Below the pieces are notes generated by a model, which did not search any database, was not told the DNA's origin, and worked only from the letters and a program-made list of their open reading frames with translations. From contig DTZW01000473.1 in the NCBI GenBank assembly GCA_012961165.1, forward strand, positions 1 through 52,411: a stretch of DNA of 52,411 nt, in the 5' to 3' direction. The DNA is from Gammaproteobacteria bacterium. GTDB taxonomy: Bacteria; Pseudomonadota; Gammaproteobacteria; Pseudomonadales; Azotimanducaceae. The translations under genes and the position numbers were made by a program. This document shows positions 25,840 through 34,151 of this stretch, piece after piece (the stretch's first letter is position 1; the number at the start of each line of letters is the position of its first letter).

Positions 25840-26148
25840 AGTAGATTATTGTTAGATCAAAATTTTTATTCTGACGACCAATATTATTACCGGCCACCGT
25901 AAAGCGTAATAAGAATACAGGAGCAAACGGCTGTTTAAGGGGTCATTTTCAGACACATTCAAGGCAAGTCGAGACTATCTTGCGGATTATTCATCCGACT
26001 TTTTTCATTCTCAACTATTGGGGCAGGATTATGCTGTTGTGCGTGGGAGTTCCACCGTAATGCTCACAAGTGGTTCGTAAATTGACAACTATAGAGTGGT
26101 GAACAAGATTTTTAAGTTGGTGGAGTGAAATTAACGATGGATGCCAAG
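25840..26148. other. Control region of the MMPL-DUF1302 transcript
   Basis: About 310 non-coding bases between the AraC gene and the MMPL gene, both on the minus strand. A 7-base inverted repeat, TTATTAC (25884-25890) and GTAATAA (25906-25912), lies 45-73 bases before the MMPL start and is a possible operator. I see nothing else that can be supported. Confidence 0.4.
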
Positions 26149-27192
26149 TCAGATCGAACTTCGAAATTCGTTGGGCGATCTTTTTGTCCATTGCTTAAAC
26201 GCGCGCCTGAAATTGGATGGATCACTGTAACCCAACAACGAGGCGATTGTATCGCAACTGAAGTTCGTTTCATTGAGATATTCAATAGCGAGGCTCTTTC
26301 TTACGACGTTTAAAATAGAGGTGTAGGTTGTGCCATGCGATTTCAATTTTCGGTGCAGTGTTCGTGGTGTCATATGAAAGTGACTAGCAGCTTCCAGAAT
26401 ATTTGCTTGCTCTATCGGGTTTCGGATTATCAGACTATGAACGTCCGCCACCAGGGATTGCTTGATGGAGATCTTGTCCATACTTTTGTCACACAGCTCG
26501 TCACACATTTGAGCGGTTATTGCGTTGCGATTGGTTAGAGGTGCACTTAACAGTTCCTCATTTATCACCAGGGCATTCCGTTCGCTGCCAAATTCTATAT
26601 CGCAGTTAAATATTTCTTTGTAAATGTGGGCGTGGTCCGTTCGTTCCAGGGTGGTTTGTAATTTGACTAACTCATACTGTTTACCGGTAATATCTTTGAG
26701 GATAGTGAATATAAGACTGAGTTGGAATTCACAGATGAAACGGAATATTTTCGGATCTGGGATTGACATAAGAGGGTGCATTTGGAAATAACATAAGCCA
26801 TCTTCACAAGATAGCGTATGTTCGAAAAATCGCATTGTTATTTGATGATATTTGATCGAAAACCGTAATGCTGATTCCAGATCATTATGGCTCATCAACG
26901 CATACCCAAAGATGCCGTAGTGTGAGGGTATGATCTTTTGTCCGGCGTTGAGCGCAATTGCAGAGCTGGGTGAATACTCAAGAATATTTTCTACGACAGT
27001 AAAAAGCTGTTGGTAAGAAGTGTGGGTTTCCAGATTCCCAAGATCAGATTCAAGCAATCCTGTTCCTTTGAGCACTTTTTGAGGGCTAACACCATGATCT
27101 TTGCTAACTTGAGTTAGCAGCCCGATTTTATACGCGGGATGAGATTTCTCATCGATATCTATGTGCGCCTGTTTGGGATGAACTTGATCCAT
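26149..27192 (-). CDS. AraC-family regulator with arabinose-binding-like N-terminal domain (1)
   Basis: A 347-residue regulator. The N-terminal 220 residues look like the effector-binding domain of the OruR/ArgR-like AraC group (segments such as YGIFGYALMSHNDLESALRFSIKYHQI). The C-terminal 90 residues hold two helix-turn-helix motifs (EAASHFHMTPRTLHRKLKSH, then IASLLGYSDPSNFRRAFKQW). It lies between the MMPL cluster and the AliA-like ligase and may control either. A short inverted repeat lies upstream of its own start. A second protein of the same type is encoded at 29343-30398; they are clearly divergent copies. Confidence 0.88.
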   Translation of the reverse strand: MDQVHPKQAHIDIDEKSHPAYKIGLLTQVSKDHGVSPQKVLKGTGLLESDLGNLETHTSYQQLFTVVENILEYSPSSAIALNAGQKIIPSHYGIFGYALMSHNDLESALRFSIKYHQITMRFFEHTLSCEDGLCYFQMHPLMSIPDPKIFRFICEFQLSLIFTILKDITGKQYELVKLQTTLERTDHAHIYKEIFNCDIEFGSERNALVINEELLSAPLTNRNAITAQMCDELCDKSMDKISIKQSLVADVHSLIIRNPIEQANILEAASHFHMTPRTLHRKLKSHGTTYTSILNVVRKSLAIEYLNETNFSCDTIASLLGYSDPSNFRRAFKQWTKRSPNEFRSSI

Positions 27193-27210
27193 TCACTTGT
27201 TGTCCTGGCC

Positions 27211-27245
27211 GTGTTGCAACTCAGAGTATTGTTGTCTGGCAACAC
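27211..27245. promoter_or_regulatory. 7-bp inverted repeat upstream of AraC gene 1
   Basis: GTGTTGC (27211-27217) and GCAACAC (27239-27245) are exact reverse complements separated by 21 bases, 19-53 bases before the start of the AraC gene at 27192. A possible autoregulatory site; chance is not excluded. Confidence 0.3.
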
Positions 27246-27425
27246 AAAAAAATATCGATGCGATCCCTGCGCCGACATGGATCACATCACGTTCCCTTGT
27301 AGCAGATTTCAATTATGGAAAATTGCCACATGTACATCAAATTGTAACAAATTCAAAGGATAAAGCGAAGTAACGGAGACTCAACTTGAGGCTTTATCGA
27401 CTCGAACCAATTGACTGTCAGTTCA

Positions 27426-29072
27426 TCAATCGGTCACGCGGCCGATCGATTCTGCCAAAATGCGTAACTCGTACTTTTGTATTTTGCCGCTGGCGGTTCG
27501 CGGCATTTCAGTGACCACTTCCAGGTGTTCGGGCCAGTAGTTTCTTGCCATGCCACCATCGCGCAAAAAATCAATCATATCGTCGAATGAGAAAGCGGAG
27601 CCTTGTTCTATAGTGGCGAAACAACATCCCAGTTCCCCTAACCGGTCGTTTGGCATGGCGACTACTGCGCAGTCAATGATTTTAGGGTGTTTGTACAGAA
27701 GATTTTCAATCTCTACAACGGGTATGTTTTCTCCACCGCGAATAATAATGTCCTTTGATCGACCTGTGATTCTGATGAAACCATCGTGGTCCATTGTTGC
27801 GAGATCTCCGGTGTCGAAATAACCTTCATTGTCAACACCATAATCCTCAGGGCGTTTCAGATATCCGATGAACGTAGATGGCCCGTTTTCCAATAGTCGA
27901 CCCTCCACACCACTGGCTACGGGTTGTCCTTGCTGATCGACAATTTTCACTGTGCAGCCAGGTATGGCGATCCCATCGGTGCCAAATATTTTTTCTTTCG
28001 GGTCTCCCAGCCTGGTGGACGTCACCACTCCGCACTCGGTCATACCCCAGAGTGCGAGCAGATGGATATCCAGCTTTTCTACAGCTGACTTGGCCAGCAC
28101 TCGCGGTATGGGAGCACCTCCGCACGCAAACAAACGGAAGCGGTCAGTATTACACTCGAGGGCTCGCTCAGAATTCGTTAAGTCGGCAAGAAAAGGTGTC
28201 GCACCCATGGCAAAGGAAGCTCCTTCTTCGGCAATAAGCTGCCAGGCGTCGTTGACATTCCAGGCATCCAGAAAAATCATCTTGGCTTTTAAAATAATCG
28301 GCATCCACATGCCGTACATAAACCCGGTGAGATGCGCCACTGGAGACCCCATGAATACAGTATCTTGCGAATCCAGTGCCCAACGCTCGCTCATCTGCTT
28401 TATGTTATAGGTGAAGGTATTGGCGCAATGCATGACTCCCTTGGGCATGCCCGTCGTGCCTGAGGTATACATCAACATAATGACATCGAGCGGGTTGAGC
28501 TGTCGCTCTTGAAACAATACTTCCGATGTGTCTGGTAGATCGTGATTCAGCAAGTTGTCCTCGAAACTGGTATCTCCCCGCCCCCCCACTGCAAACAAGT
28601 GTTTCAAATGAGGTAGCTGGCCTCGCAGCCCGTCGATCATTTCTTCATGGTCGAAACCTCGAAATAGTTTAGGTACGATCAGAACTTTGGATTCAGCGTA
28701 ATCGACCATAAAGGCCAATTCTCTCTGCCGAAAAATTGGCATTAAAGGATTGCACACGGCACCAATTCGCAAGCAGGCCAGATTTGTGGCCACAAATTCC
28801 CACCAGTTAGGTAGTTGAACGGAGACAACATCTTGCTTCTCTATGCCATAGTGAGCGAGCGCGAGGGCGATTCGAGTCGCTTTGTCATTGAGTTGACGAT
28901 ATGTGACAGATGTTTTCTCCCCTGTTTCAACACGAAAATCGACAACCGCAACCTCATCGGGTTTCTCGGTCAGTGCTGCATCGAATAAAGCCAGCAAATT
29001 TTCATCTTGCCACCATCCGGCACTACGCATCGCGTCAGTTCTTTCCTGGGGTAATATGGGGTCGAGATTCAC
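27426..29072 (-). CDS. aliA: AMP-forming acyl-CoA ligase, cyclohexanecarboxylate-CoA ligase-like (AliA-like)
   Basis: A 548-residue ANL-superfamily ligase that activates a carboxylic acid with ATP and CoA. The P-loop-like motif TSGTTGMPKG (203-212), the hinge region GYFDTGDLATMDHDGFIRITGR and the catalytic Lys in TASGKIQKYELR are present. The early segment QLPNWWEFVATNLACLRIGAVCNPLMP and RQRELAFM resembles annotated cyclohexanecarboxylate-CoA ligases, the AliA step that would feed aliB, badH and badI in this window. The GTG start has a strong GGAGG seven bases upstream. It is flanked by two AraC genes, and a perfect dyad lies in its promoter region. Other medium or aromatic acids remain possible substrates. 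Confidence 0.78.
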   Translation of the reverse strand: MNLDPILPQERTDAMRSAGWWQDENLLALFDAALTEKPDEVAVVDFRVETGEKTSVTYRQLNDKATRIALALAHYGIEKQDVVSVQLPNWWEFVATNLACLRIGAVCNPLMPIFRQRELAFMVDYAESKVLIVPKLFRGFDHEEMIDGLRGQLPHLKHLFAVGGRGDTSFEDNLLNHDLPDTSEVLFQERQLNPLDVIMLMYTSGTTGMPKGVMHCANTFTYNIKQMSERWALDSQDTVFMGSPVAHLTGFMYGMWMPIILKAKMIFLDAWNVNDAWQLIAEEGASFAMGATPFLADLTNSERALECNTDRFRLFACGGAPIPRVLAKSAVEKLDIHLLALWGMTECGVVTSTRLGDPKEKIFGTDGIAIPGCTVKIVDQQGQPVASGVEGRLLENGPSTFIGYLKRPEDYGVDNEGYFDTGDLATMDHDGFIRITGRSKDIIIRGGENIPVVEIENLLYKHPKIIDCAVVAMPNDRLGELGCCFATIEQGSAFSFDDMIDFLRDGGMARNYWPEHLEVVTEMPRTASGKIQKYELRILAESIGRVTD

Positions 29073-29118
29073 GTTTATCCTCCTATCGTGCGGTTCGATC
29101 TATGAGTGAATATTGCAA

Positions 29119-29158
29119 TTTATGCTGATAGAAAACTTTTACTCAGTGACAGCATAAA
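29119..29158. promoter_or_regulatory. 9-bp perfect dyad upstream of the CoA ligase gene
   Basis: TTTATGCTG (29119-29127) and CAGCATAAA (29150-29158) are exact reverse complements with a 22-base spacer, so their centres are about three helical turns apart. They lie 47-86 bases before the ligase start. A second pair, GTGAGTGTCAA (29185-29195) and TTGACGCTCAC (29248-29258), matches with one mismatch. Both are operator candidates. Confidence 0.45.
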
Positions 29159-29342
29159 GCCTGGAGTCATAAAAATCACATAGGGTGAGTGTCAATAGCT
29201 TTACCTATCTAAGCCTATTGTTCTGCTATTTTTCCATCGTGGTGATTTTGACGCTCACTAGATAGCACAAGTATTCACTGGGTTTTTCAATAGCAGGTGA
29301 GCTACCGGAGCTGACAACCGTGGTTGGAACCTCTCGGTTATC

Positions 29343-30398
29343 TTAGGCGATTTTAGTTCTGAACTGCGAAGGTGTGTAACCGCACCATTGCTTGAATGCG
29401 CGGCGAAAATTATTAACATCTTTATAGCCGAGTTGAAGCGCGATTGACTCGACTGACATTTGAGTTGAGCCGAGTTTGTGAATGGCTTCTTTTTTGAGCA
29501 CGGCATTTTTCAATGCCCGGTAGCTGGTATCGTGAACTCGAAGTTGCCTCATCAGGGTCCGCGTAGAAATATTTAGCGCCTGGGCTATGTCGGCTTCTGT
29601 TGGAATATAATCCCCTGTCAGGGATGTTTGCATTAAATTCACTATTTGCCGGATTTGTTCATTAGGTTTCCCCATAATGGCTAACTGTTGATCACACTCA
29701 TCAAGTGCGATTCTTAACATTCGTTGGTTAGCTGTGATACAGGGGTTTAACAAAAGAGACGCAGGAATTGTCAGGGCATTGCGAGAAGCATTAAACGTTG
29801 TCGTGCCGCTAAAAAAATCGGCGTATTGTTTTGCATAGCCCGGTGGTTGATGCGCAAATTCCCAGTGCGCCTGGTAGATAGATTGGCCGAGCACAAATTC
29901 AATGGCATTTTGCAGAAAAAGTAGCGCCACCTCTGAAACGATGTTGTCCATGTCCTGTATTTTGTGTGACGTTGTCAGGGTTATCGTGCAATCGTCACTG
30001 TCTTCAGCTACGTCGAATTTCAGGAAACCAATGCGAATACTCAGGTATTTGCGCATAGCGCTCAGTGCTTCTTTGAGATTTGGGCTGCTGAATGTGGCAA
30101 TTCCCATGGGGCCATGGGTCGAGAGGTGGAATTTTGACCCCATAATCAACCCCATATTAGGGATGTCTTTTTCTTCAATAACATCCAGAATGGCTTTTGC
30201 AAATGGAAGAAATTCAATGTTGATGCTCCCCATGCTGGACAACTGCCGGGGTCCGAGACCGTGCCTGGCGAATATCCGTTCAACGACCTTATCTCCGCCA
30301 AATATCTGGAATACCAGCCAAACATAGCTCACAGACAGAGAGGGCTCAGTGTCTTCAGGGATTAACCCGAATAGAGATTGTTCCTTCGCGGGTGTCAT
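29343..30398 (-). CDS. AraC-family regulator with arabinose-binding-like N-terminal domain (2), divergent from pmoC
   Basis: A 351-residue regulator of the same architecture as the AraC protein at 26149. The N-terminal ligand domain is followed by a C-terminal double helix-turn-helix (DIAQALNISTRTLMRQLRVH and IALQLGYKDVNNFRRAFKQWCGYTPSQF). It diverges from the copper monooxygenase operon across a 165-base control region that contains a tandem 10-base repeat. This makes it the best candidate for an activator of the pmo-like genes, possibly sensing the hydrocarbon, an alcohol or an acid product (inference). Confidence 0.88.
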   Translation of the reverse strand: MTPAKEQSLFGLIPEDTEPSLSVSYVWLVFQIFGGDKVVERIFARHGLGPRQLSSMGSINIEFLPFAKAILDVIEEKDIPNMGLIMGSKFHLSTHGPMGIATFSSPNLKEALSAMRKYLSIRIGFLKFDVAEDSDDCTITLTTSHKIQDMDNIVSEVALLFLQNAIEFVLGQSIYQAHWEFAHQPPGYAKQYADFFSGTTTFNASRNALTIPASLLLNPCITANQRMLRIALDECDQQLAIMGKPNEQIRQIVNLMQTSLTGDYIPTEADIAQALNISTRTLMRQLRVHDTSYRALKNAVLKKEAIHKLGSTQMSVESIALQLGYKDVNNFRRAFKQWCGYTPSQFRTKIA

Positions 30399-30428
30399 AA
30401 GATGACTTCCTATTGTCGCAAATGAACC

Positions 30429-30457
30429 TTGTGAGAGGTTGTCCTGTATTTTATTAT
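30429..30457 (+). promoter_or_regulatory. Candidate sigma-70 promoter of the pmo-like operon
   Basis: TTGTGA (30429-30434) and TATTAT (30452-30457) are separated by 17 bases, matching consensus at four and five of six positions. The start would lie near 30464, giving a leader of about 100 bases. Unverified. Confidence 0.4.
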
Positions 30458-30514
30458 CATATCTCGTTGAGGCGTACTATTACGACTCCCATATTCTGCT
30501 ACGTGATGAGATTT

Positions 30515-30534
30515 GTTCCCGCACGTTCCCGCAC
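30515..30534 (+). repeat. Perfect tandem 10-bp repeat in the pmoC leader
   Basis: GTTCCCGCAC occurs twice in direct succession (30515-30524 and 30525-30534), 30-49 bases before pmoC. Direct repeats with helical-turn spacing are typical of AraC-family half-sites, and an AraC gene diverges here. Confidence 0.55.
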
Positions 30535-30563
30535 ATAGGGCCGATTGACTGAAGGGTGAGAAA

Positions 30564-31370
30564 ATGACTGAGATAACAAACGACAACGAAATGATAGCAG
30601 GAAATGAGCTCCAGCCTGAACAAGAGACCAATATATTCAAATGGCTCCTCGAGCCAAAAAGGTTCTTGGGCATGCTAACAATATCACTGATTGCTCTGGC
30701 ATTAGGGTTACGAATGGTTTTTGAAAATCTGGCTTTCACTGTGGGCCTTGATTTTTATGAGCCTGAATTCCAACAAACATGGATGCCGATCCTTTATGCG
30801 GAACTCGCATTTGTGGCCTCAATCGGTGCTATATCCACGCTTTATATTTGGGTGACCAGAGAAAAAGATGCTTCTGCCATTACACCGAAGGTAGAGCTCG
30901 ATCGCTATTTCATTTTGCTTGGAACGCTTGCGATTATAGCTGTATGGGCCGCCCCGGTGGCTTTTCTTTCTATCGAGTCAGATGCCGCCTGGCATCAGGT
31001 TACGATTAGAGATACAGATTTCACCCCGAGTCATATCACTATATTCTATTTTGCCATACCGCTGTTGACAGCACTGCTCGTGGCAACATTTGCGTGGGCA
31101 CATACCCGGTTACCGATGTACATGAATCGTATTTCGATACCCTTCGTGATTGTAATCACCGGGATATTCATGATTATGCCAAATTATGGCTTTAACGAGT
31201 GGGGTCATACCTTCTTCTATATGGAAGAGCTGTTTGCTGCACCTATTCACTATGGCTTTGTGTTGATGGGGTGGGCTTTCTTTGCCCTGGTGCCTTTGCT
31301 TGTGCAGATGCTGGATAGAATGGGAACGCTTATTCCCATTGTGGCAGCGGAAAATGTCAAGAATGGTTGA
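30564..31370 (+). CDS. pmoC: Copper membrane monooxygenase subunit C (PmoC/AmoC family)
   Basis: A 268-residue integral membrane protein of the PmoC/AmoC/HmoC family. Both metal sites known from methane monooxygenase are intact: the Asp-His-His site as D140, H144 and H157 (SDAAWHQ and TPSHI), and the Asn-His-His site as N211, H215 and H229 (NEWGH and APIHY), with the spacings seen in Methylococcus. It is the first gene of a C-A-B order, which is usual for the family. The 132-base gap before pmoA has no clear hairpin. The enzyme is probably a hydrocarbon monooxygenase rather than a true methane or ammonia enzyme, given the catabolic surroundings, but this is inference. Confidence 0.93.
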   Translation: MTEITNDNEMIAGNELQPEQETNIFKWLLEPKRFLGMLTISLIALALGLRMVFENLAFTVGLDFYEPEFQQTWMPILYAELAFVASIGAISTLYIWVTREKDASAITPKVELDRYFILLGTLAIIAVWAAPVAFLSIESDAAWHQVTIRDTDFTPSHITIFYFAIPLLTALLVATFAWAHTRLPMYMNRISIPFVIVITGIFMIMPNYGFNEWGHTFFYMEELFAAPIHYGFVLMGWAFFALVPLLVQMLDRMGTLIPIVAAENVKNG

Positions 31371-31502
31371 TGGGCAGGTGAGCTGATTCCTGTCTTCTAA
31401 CTTTCAAGGTTACATATTAAGTAGAATCTCTTCGCTTTGTGGGGAATATCAGACTACCTGAAGCTCATGTGAGTGTTTATCTCTAGTTCTAGAGGAAGTG
31501 TT

Positions 31503-32237
31503 ATGAAGACAGATTTATCCAGAGAACTTGGTCGATATTATCGACTCGCAGATGGGCTTATCATATTCGCGCTTTTCAGTTTCATCGGGCTGGCGGTAAT
31601 GCTCCATTTTTCTCTCACTGCCGGTGACTGGGACTATTGGATTGACTGGAGGGATCGTCGCTGGTGGCCACTTGTCACGCCGATATCCCTGTTGATGTTG
31701 ATGGGGGCATTCACCTATAGCGTCTGGACCAGATTCAGGCTCCCTGTCATTGGAACAACGATAACCTTCATGCTGGCACTATTTTCCTTGTTGAGCCGAC
31801 ATTACAATTTTGTTGAGTTTGCGAACTTTCCCTTTTCATTTACGTTTCCCTCCACCTACATTGGGCTGGGCATCCTGTTGGATGCAACGCTCCTGATGAG
31901 TCGAAGTCTTCTACTGGCGACTGTTTTTGGGGCCTATCTGGTGGGCGTGATGATGTATCCGCTGAACTGGCCAATCATCGCGGCTTATAAAGTTCCTATT
32001 GAGTACGCGGGCACTTTGCATTCTGTTTCCGACATCATGGGGTTTCAGTATATTCGTACCACCACACCGGAGTATGTCAGGATCATCGAAGAGTCTACGC
32101 TGAGGACATTCGGTGGCTCGGTGACACCCCTGACAGCGGTATTTGCAGGTTTTGTTGGTATCCTGGTATTTGGTGTCTTTTTGTTTCTGGGCATCGCGCT
32201 GGATAAGGCAGCAGTATTTGCCAAAAGATTAATATAA
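31503..32237 (+). CDS. pmoA: Copper membrane monooxygenase subunit A (PmoA/AmoA family)
   Basis: A 244-residue polytopic membrane subunit. The diagnostic segment GDWDYWIDWRDRRWWPLVTP (41-60) is the region used for pmoA/amoA identification, and several membrane helices follow. I chose the ATG at 31503 because AGAGGA precedes it; an in-frame GTG 30 bases upstream has no such site. Its stop overlaps the pmoB start by one base (TAATG), so translation is coupled. The divergence from methanotroph sequences cannot be measured here; a phylogeny of this protein would place it among methane, ammonia, ethane/butane or ethylene monooxygenases. Confidence 0.94.
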   Translation: MKTDLSRELGRYYRLADGLIIFALFSFIGLAVMLHFSLTAGDWDYWIDWRDRRWWPLVTPISLLMLMGAFTYSVWTRFRLPVIGTTITFMLALFSLLSRHYNFVEFANFPFSFTFPSTYIGLGILLDATLLMSRSLLLATVFGAYLVGVMMYPLNWPIIAAYKVPIEYAGTLHSVSDIMGFQYIRTTTPEYVRIIEESTLRTFGGSVTPLTAVFAGFVGILVFGVFLFLGIALDKAAVFAKRLI

Positions 32238-33520
32238 TGAGCAGTTCAGGAAGAACAATTCGATATGACCACTCGGCGCTGCGATGGGTGAGTCATCTTG
32301 TTGTGACCTGCCTTCTTTGGTTAACTTTTGTAAGCGATGTGTCAGCTCACGGTGAACGAGCCCAGCTCGCCAGTATGCGTATGCGAACAATTCACTGGTT
32401 TGACATCCAGGTCCACAAGACTGAGATGAAGGTTGGGGAACTCGTTACGATTACCGGCAAGTTTATTCCGTCCGAACATTGGCCCAAGCATCTTGGTGGC
32501 GTCGAAGACGCCGTTTACTTAAATGTTGGCGTGCCCGGTCCTACGTTCATTCGACTTGAATCCAGCATTAATGGCGTACCCATGATTCGTTCTACCTCGC
32601 TGGAGAAAGGGAAACTTTACGAATTTGAAATGCAGCTACGGGCCCGAATCCCCGGTAACTATCACCTGCACCCGTTACTTAACGTGAGAGACGTCGGAAC
32701 GCTCGTCGGCAAGGGAGCCTGGGTTCGGGTCGAGGATATCGATGAACCTGTAACATTTGTCAATGAGGTGGAAACCATGCAAGGCGAGGTTATAGATCTC
32801 GAGACTTACGGGGTGGAAACTGTAAAAATATGGCACGCCATATGGATAGTGCTTGGCCTGGCATACCTGGTTTTCTGGCTGATACGCAGGGAAATGTTTA
32901 TCCCAAGATACATGCAGACCAAACAAGCGATTGAATCCGGCGAGAACCCGAATGATATCATTACCCGTCGCGACTTTATGGTGACGGCTGGTTTTTTCAC
33001 CGTGACGCTGACGCTAATCTTAACAGGGTATTTGTATACAGATTATAAATACCCGCTCACCATTCCGTTGCAGACAGGTAACGTTTCAGTAACAGGGATT
33101 GATATACCTGCTGGTCCTTTGAGAGTTGACCTCAATAGGGCATCCTATGAGCTCGGCGGAAGGAGCCTGACGCTCGAGATGCAGATGACAAACAGTGGTC
33201 TATTGCCTATTCAACTGACTGAGTTCGCGACGGCGAACATCCGGTTCATGAATCCCGAGGCGCCAGCGACTATGCCTGTTTATCCTGATGAAGAGATGGT
33301 TGCCGCTAACGGTCTGGAAATCGCAAATGGTGTGATTGAACCCGGACAGACTATCGATGTTAAGTTGGTTGCCTCGGATTCGCTGTGGGAGACGCAGCGG
33401 ATGACTGGGCTGATACACGCACCAGACAGTCGTTTTGCAGGGTTATTATTTTATCAGGATACTAATGGCGAACAGTACTTTCAGGAAGTAGGCGGTACTA
33501 TTGTACCGAGCTTCTTCTGA
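32237..33520 (+). CDS. pmoB: Copper membrane monooxygenase subunit B (PmoB/AmoB family)
   Basis: A 427-residue periplasmic subunit with two membrane helices (about 197-217 and 245-266) between two cupredoxin domains, the PmoB layout. A signal peptide ends before HGERAQ, so mature residue 1 would be H38. With H143 and H145 (YHLHP) it supplies the three CuB ligands at nearly the spacing of Methylococcus (H33, H137, H139). H53 in TIHWFD matches the first bis-His ligand; the second is not certain, with H81 as a candidate. All essential copper ligands for activity appear conserved. Confidence 0.93.
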   Translation: MSSSGRTIRYDHSALRWVSHLVVTCLLWLTFVSDVSAHGERAQLASMRMRTIHWFDIQVHKTEMKVGELVTITGKFIPSEHWPKHLGGVEDAVYLNVGVPGPTFIRLESSINGVPMIRSTSLEKGKLYEFEMQLRARIPGNYHLHPLLNVRDVGTLVGKGAWVRVEDIDEPVTFVNEVETMQGEVIDLETYGVETVKIWHAIWIVLGLAYLVFWLIRREMFIPRYMQTKQAIESGENPNDIITRRDFMVTAGFFTVTLTLILTGYLYTDYKYPLTIPLQTGNVSVTGIDIPAGPLRVDLNRASYELGGRSLTLEMQMTNSGLLPIQLTEFATANIRFMNPEAPATMPVYPDEEMVAANGLEIANGVIEPGQTIDVKLVASDSLWETQRMTGLIHAPDSRFAGLLFYQDTNGEQYFQEVGGTIVPSFF

Positions 33521-33551
33521 ATTTCTGTCGCGTTATGTAGAATCAGGTCGC

Positions 33552-34148
33552 GTGGTTAATCTAACAAAAGCATTGATACTGTTGGTACTGCTGGCAGGTT
33601 CGACAACCTGCTACAGCCATGGCGGCGTGTCCATTCAGGACGACGTTTGTATCATAAAAATTGGCCGTTACAAGGCACACTTCACCGGATACCTGCCACA
33701 AGAACGTGCGACACAGGAATTCTGTGAAGATATTCCAGCGGTCTCTGAGAGCGTTTTTGTGCTGGATTTTATGAACGATGAGTTGAGGAGCCTGGACGTA
33801 GACTTCCGTATTATTCGTGATGTAAACAACCTGGGAGTCAACGCTACTGTATCTGACCTGGGTGGTAAAGAAGCGATTCGGCAAGCCACGGTGTACTACT
33901 CCGACCCGAAAATTCATGCTAACGGTGTGTTCACCACCCGATATCGTTTTAACAACGGGGGAGGATATATCGGCATTGTCAATGCGACTAACCCCTTGTC
34001 AGGCAAAACACACCAGGCAATTTTCCCTTTTAGTGTAGGCCAGCCGGATTATGTCCGCTATTTTGTTTACTATGGCTTGCTGTTTGGATTTTGCGGATTG
34101 GCTGTATTTTTGTCGGGCCGGAATCGTTTTTTTGCCTTCGAAAAATAG
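33552..34148 (+). CDS. Membrane-anchored periplasmic protein with predicted N-terminal His, pmo-associated
   Basis: A 198-residue protein that I cannot assign to a named family. A signal peptide ends in TTCYS, so the mature protein is predicted to begin HGG, and H43 lies in YKAHFTGY. A C-terminal helix (YFVYYGLLFGFCGLAVFL) would anchor it with the soluble part in the periplasm. An exposed N-terminal His with other histidines is the pattern of histidine-brace copper proteins such as CopC, PmoB or PmoF-like proteins, so copper delivery to the monooxygenase is a reasonable guess. The position after pmoB matches that of PmoD in methanotrophs, but I see no sequence match to it. The GTG start overlaps no gene; a TTG 51 bases earlier is an alternative. 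Confidence 0.75.
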   Translation: MVNLTKALILLVLLAGSTTCYSHGGVSIQDDVCIIKIGRYKAHFTGYLPQERATQEFCEDIPAVSESVFVLDFMNDELRSLDVDFRIIRDVNNLGVNATVSDLGGKEAIRQATVYYSDPKIHANGVFTTRYRFNNGGGYIGIVNATNPLSGKTHQAIFPFSVGQPDYVRYFVYYGLLFGFCGLAVFLSGRNRFFAFEK

Positions 34149-34151
34149 TCA

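Noticed and set aside
30564-33520. Ammonia monooxygenase of a nitrifier
   Set aside because: No hydroxylamine oxidoreductase, cytochrome c554 or related gene is present, and the context is hydrocarbon and acyl-CoA catabolism. The sequence alone cannot exclude ammonia as a side substrate.
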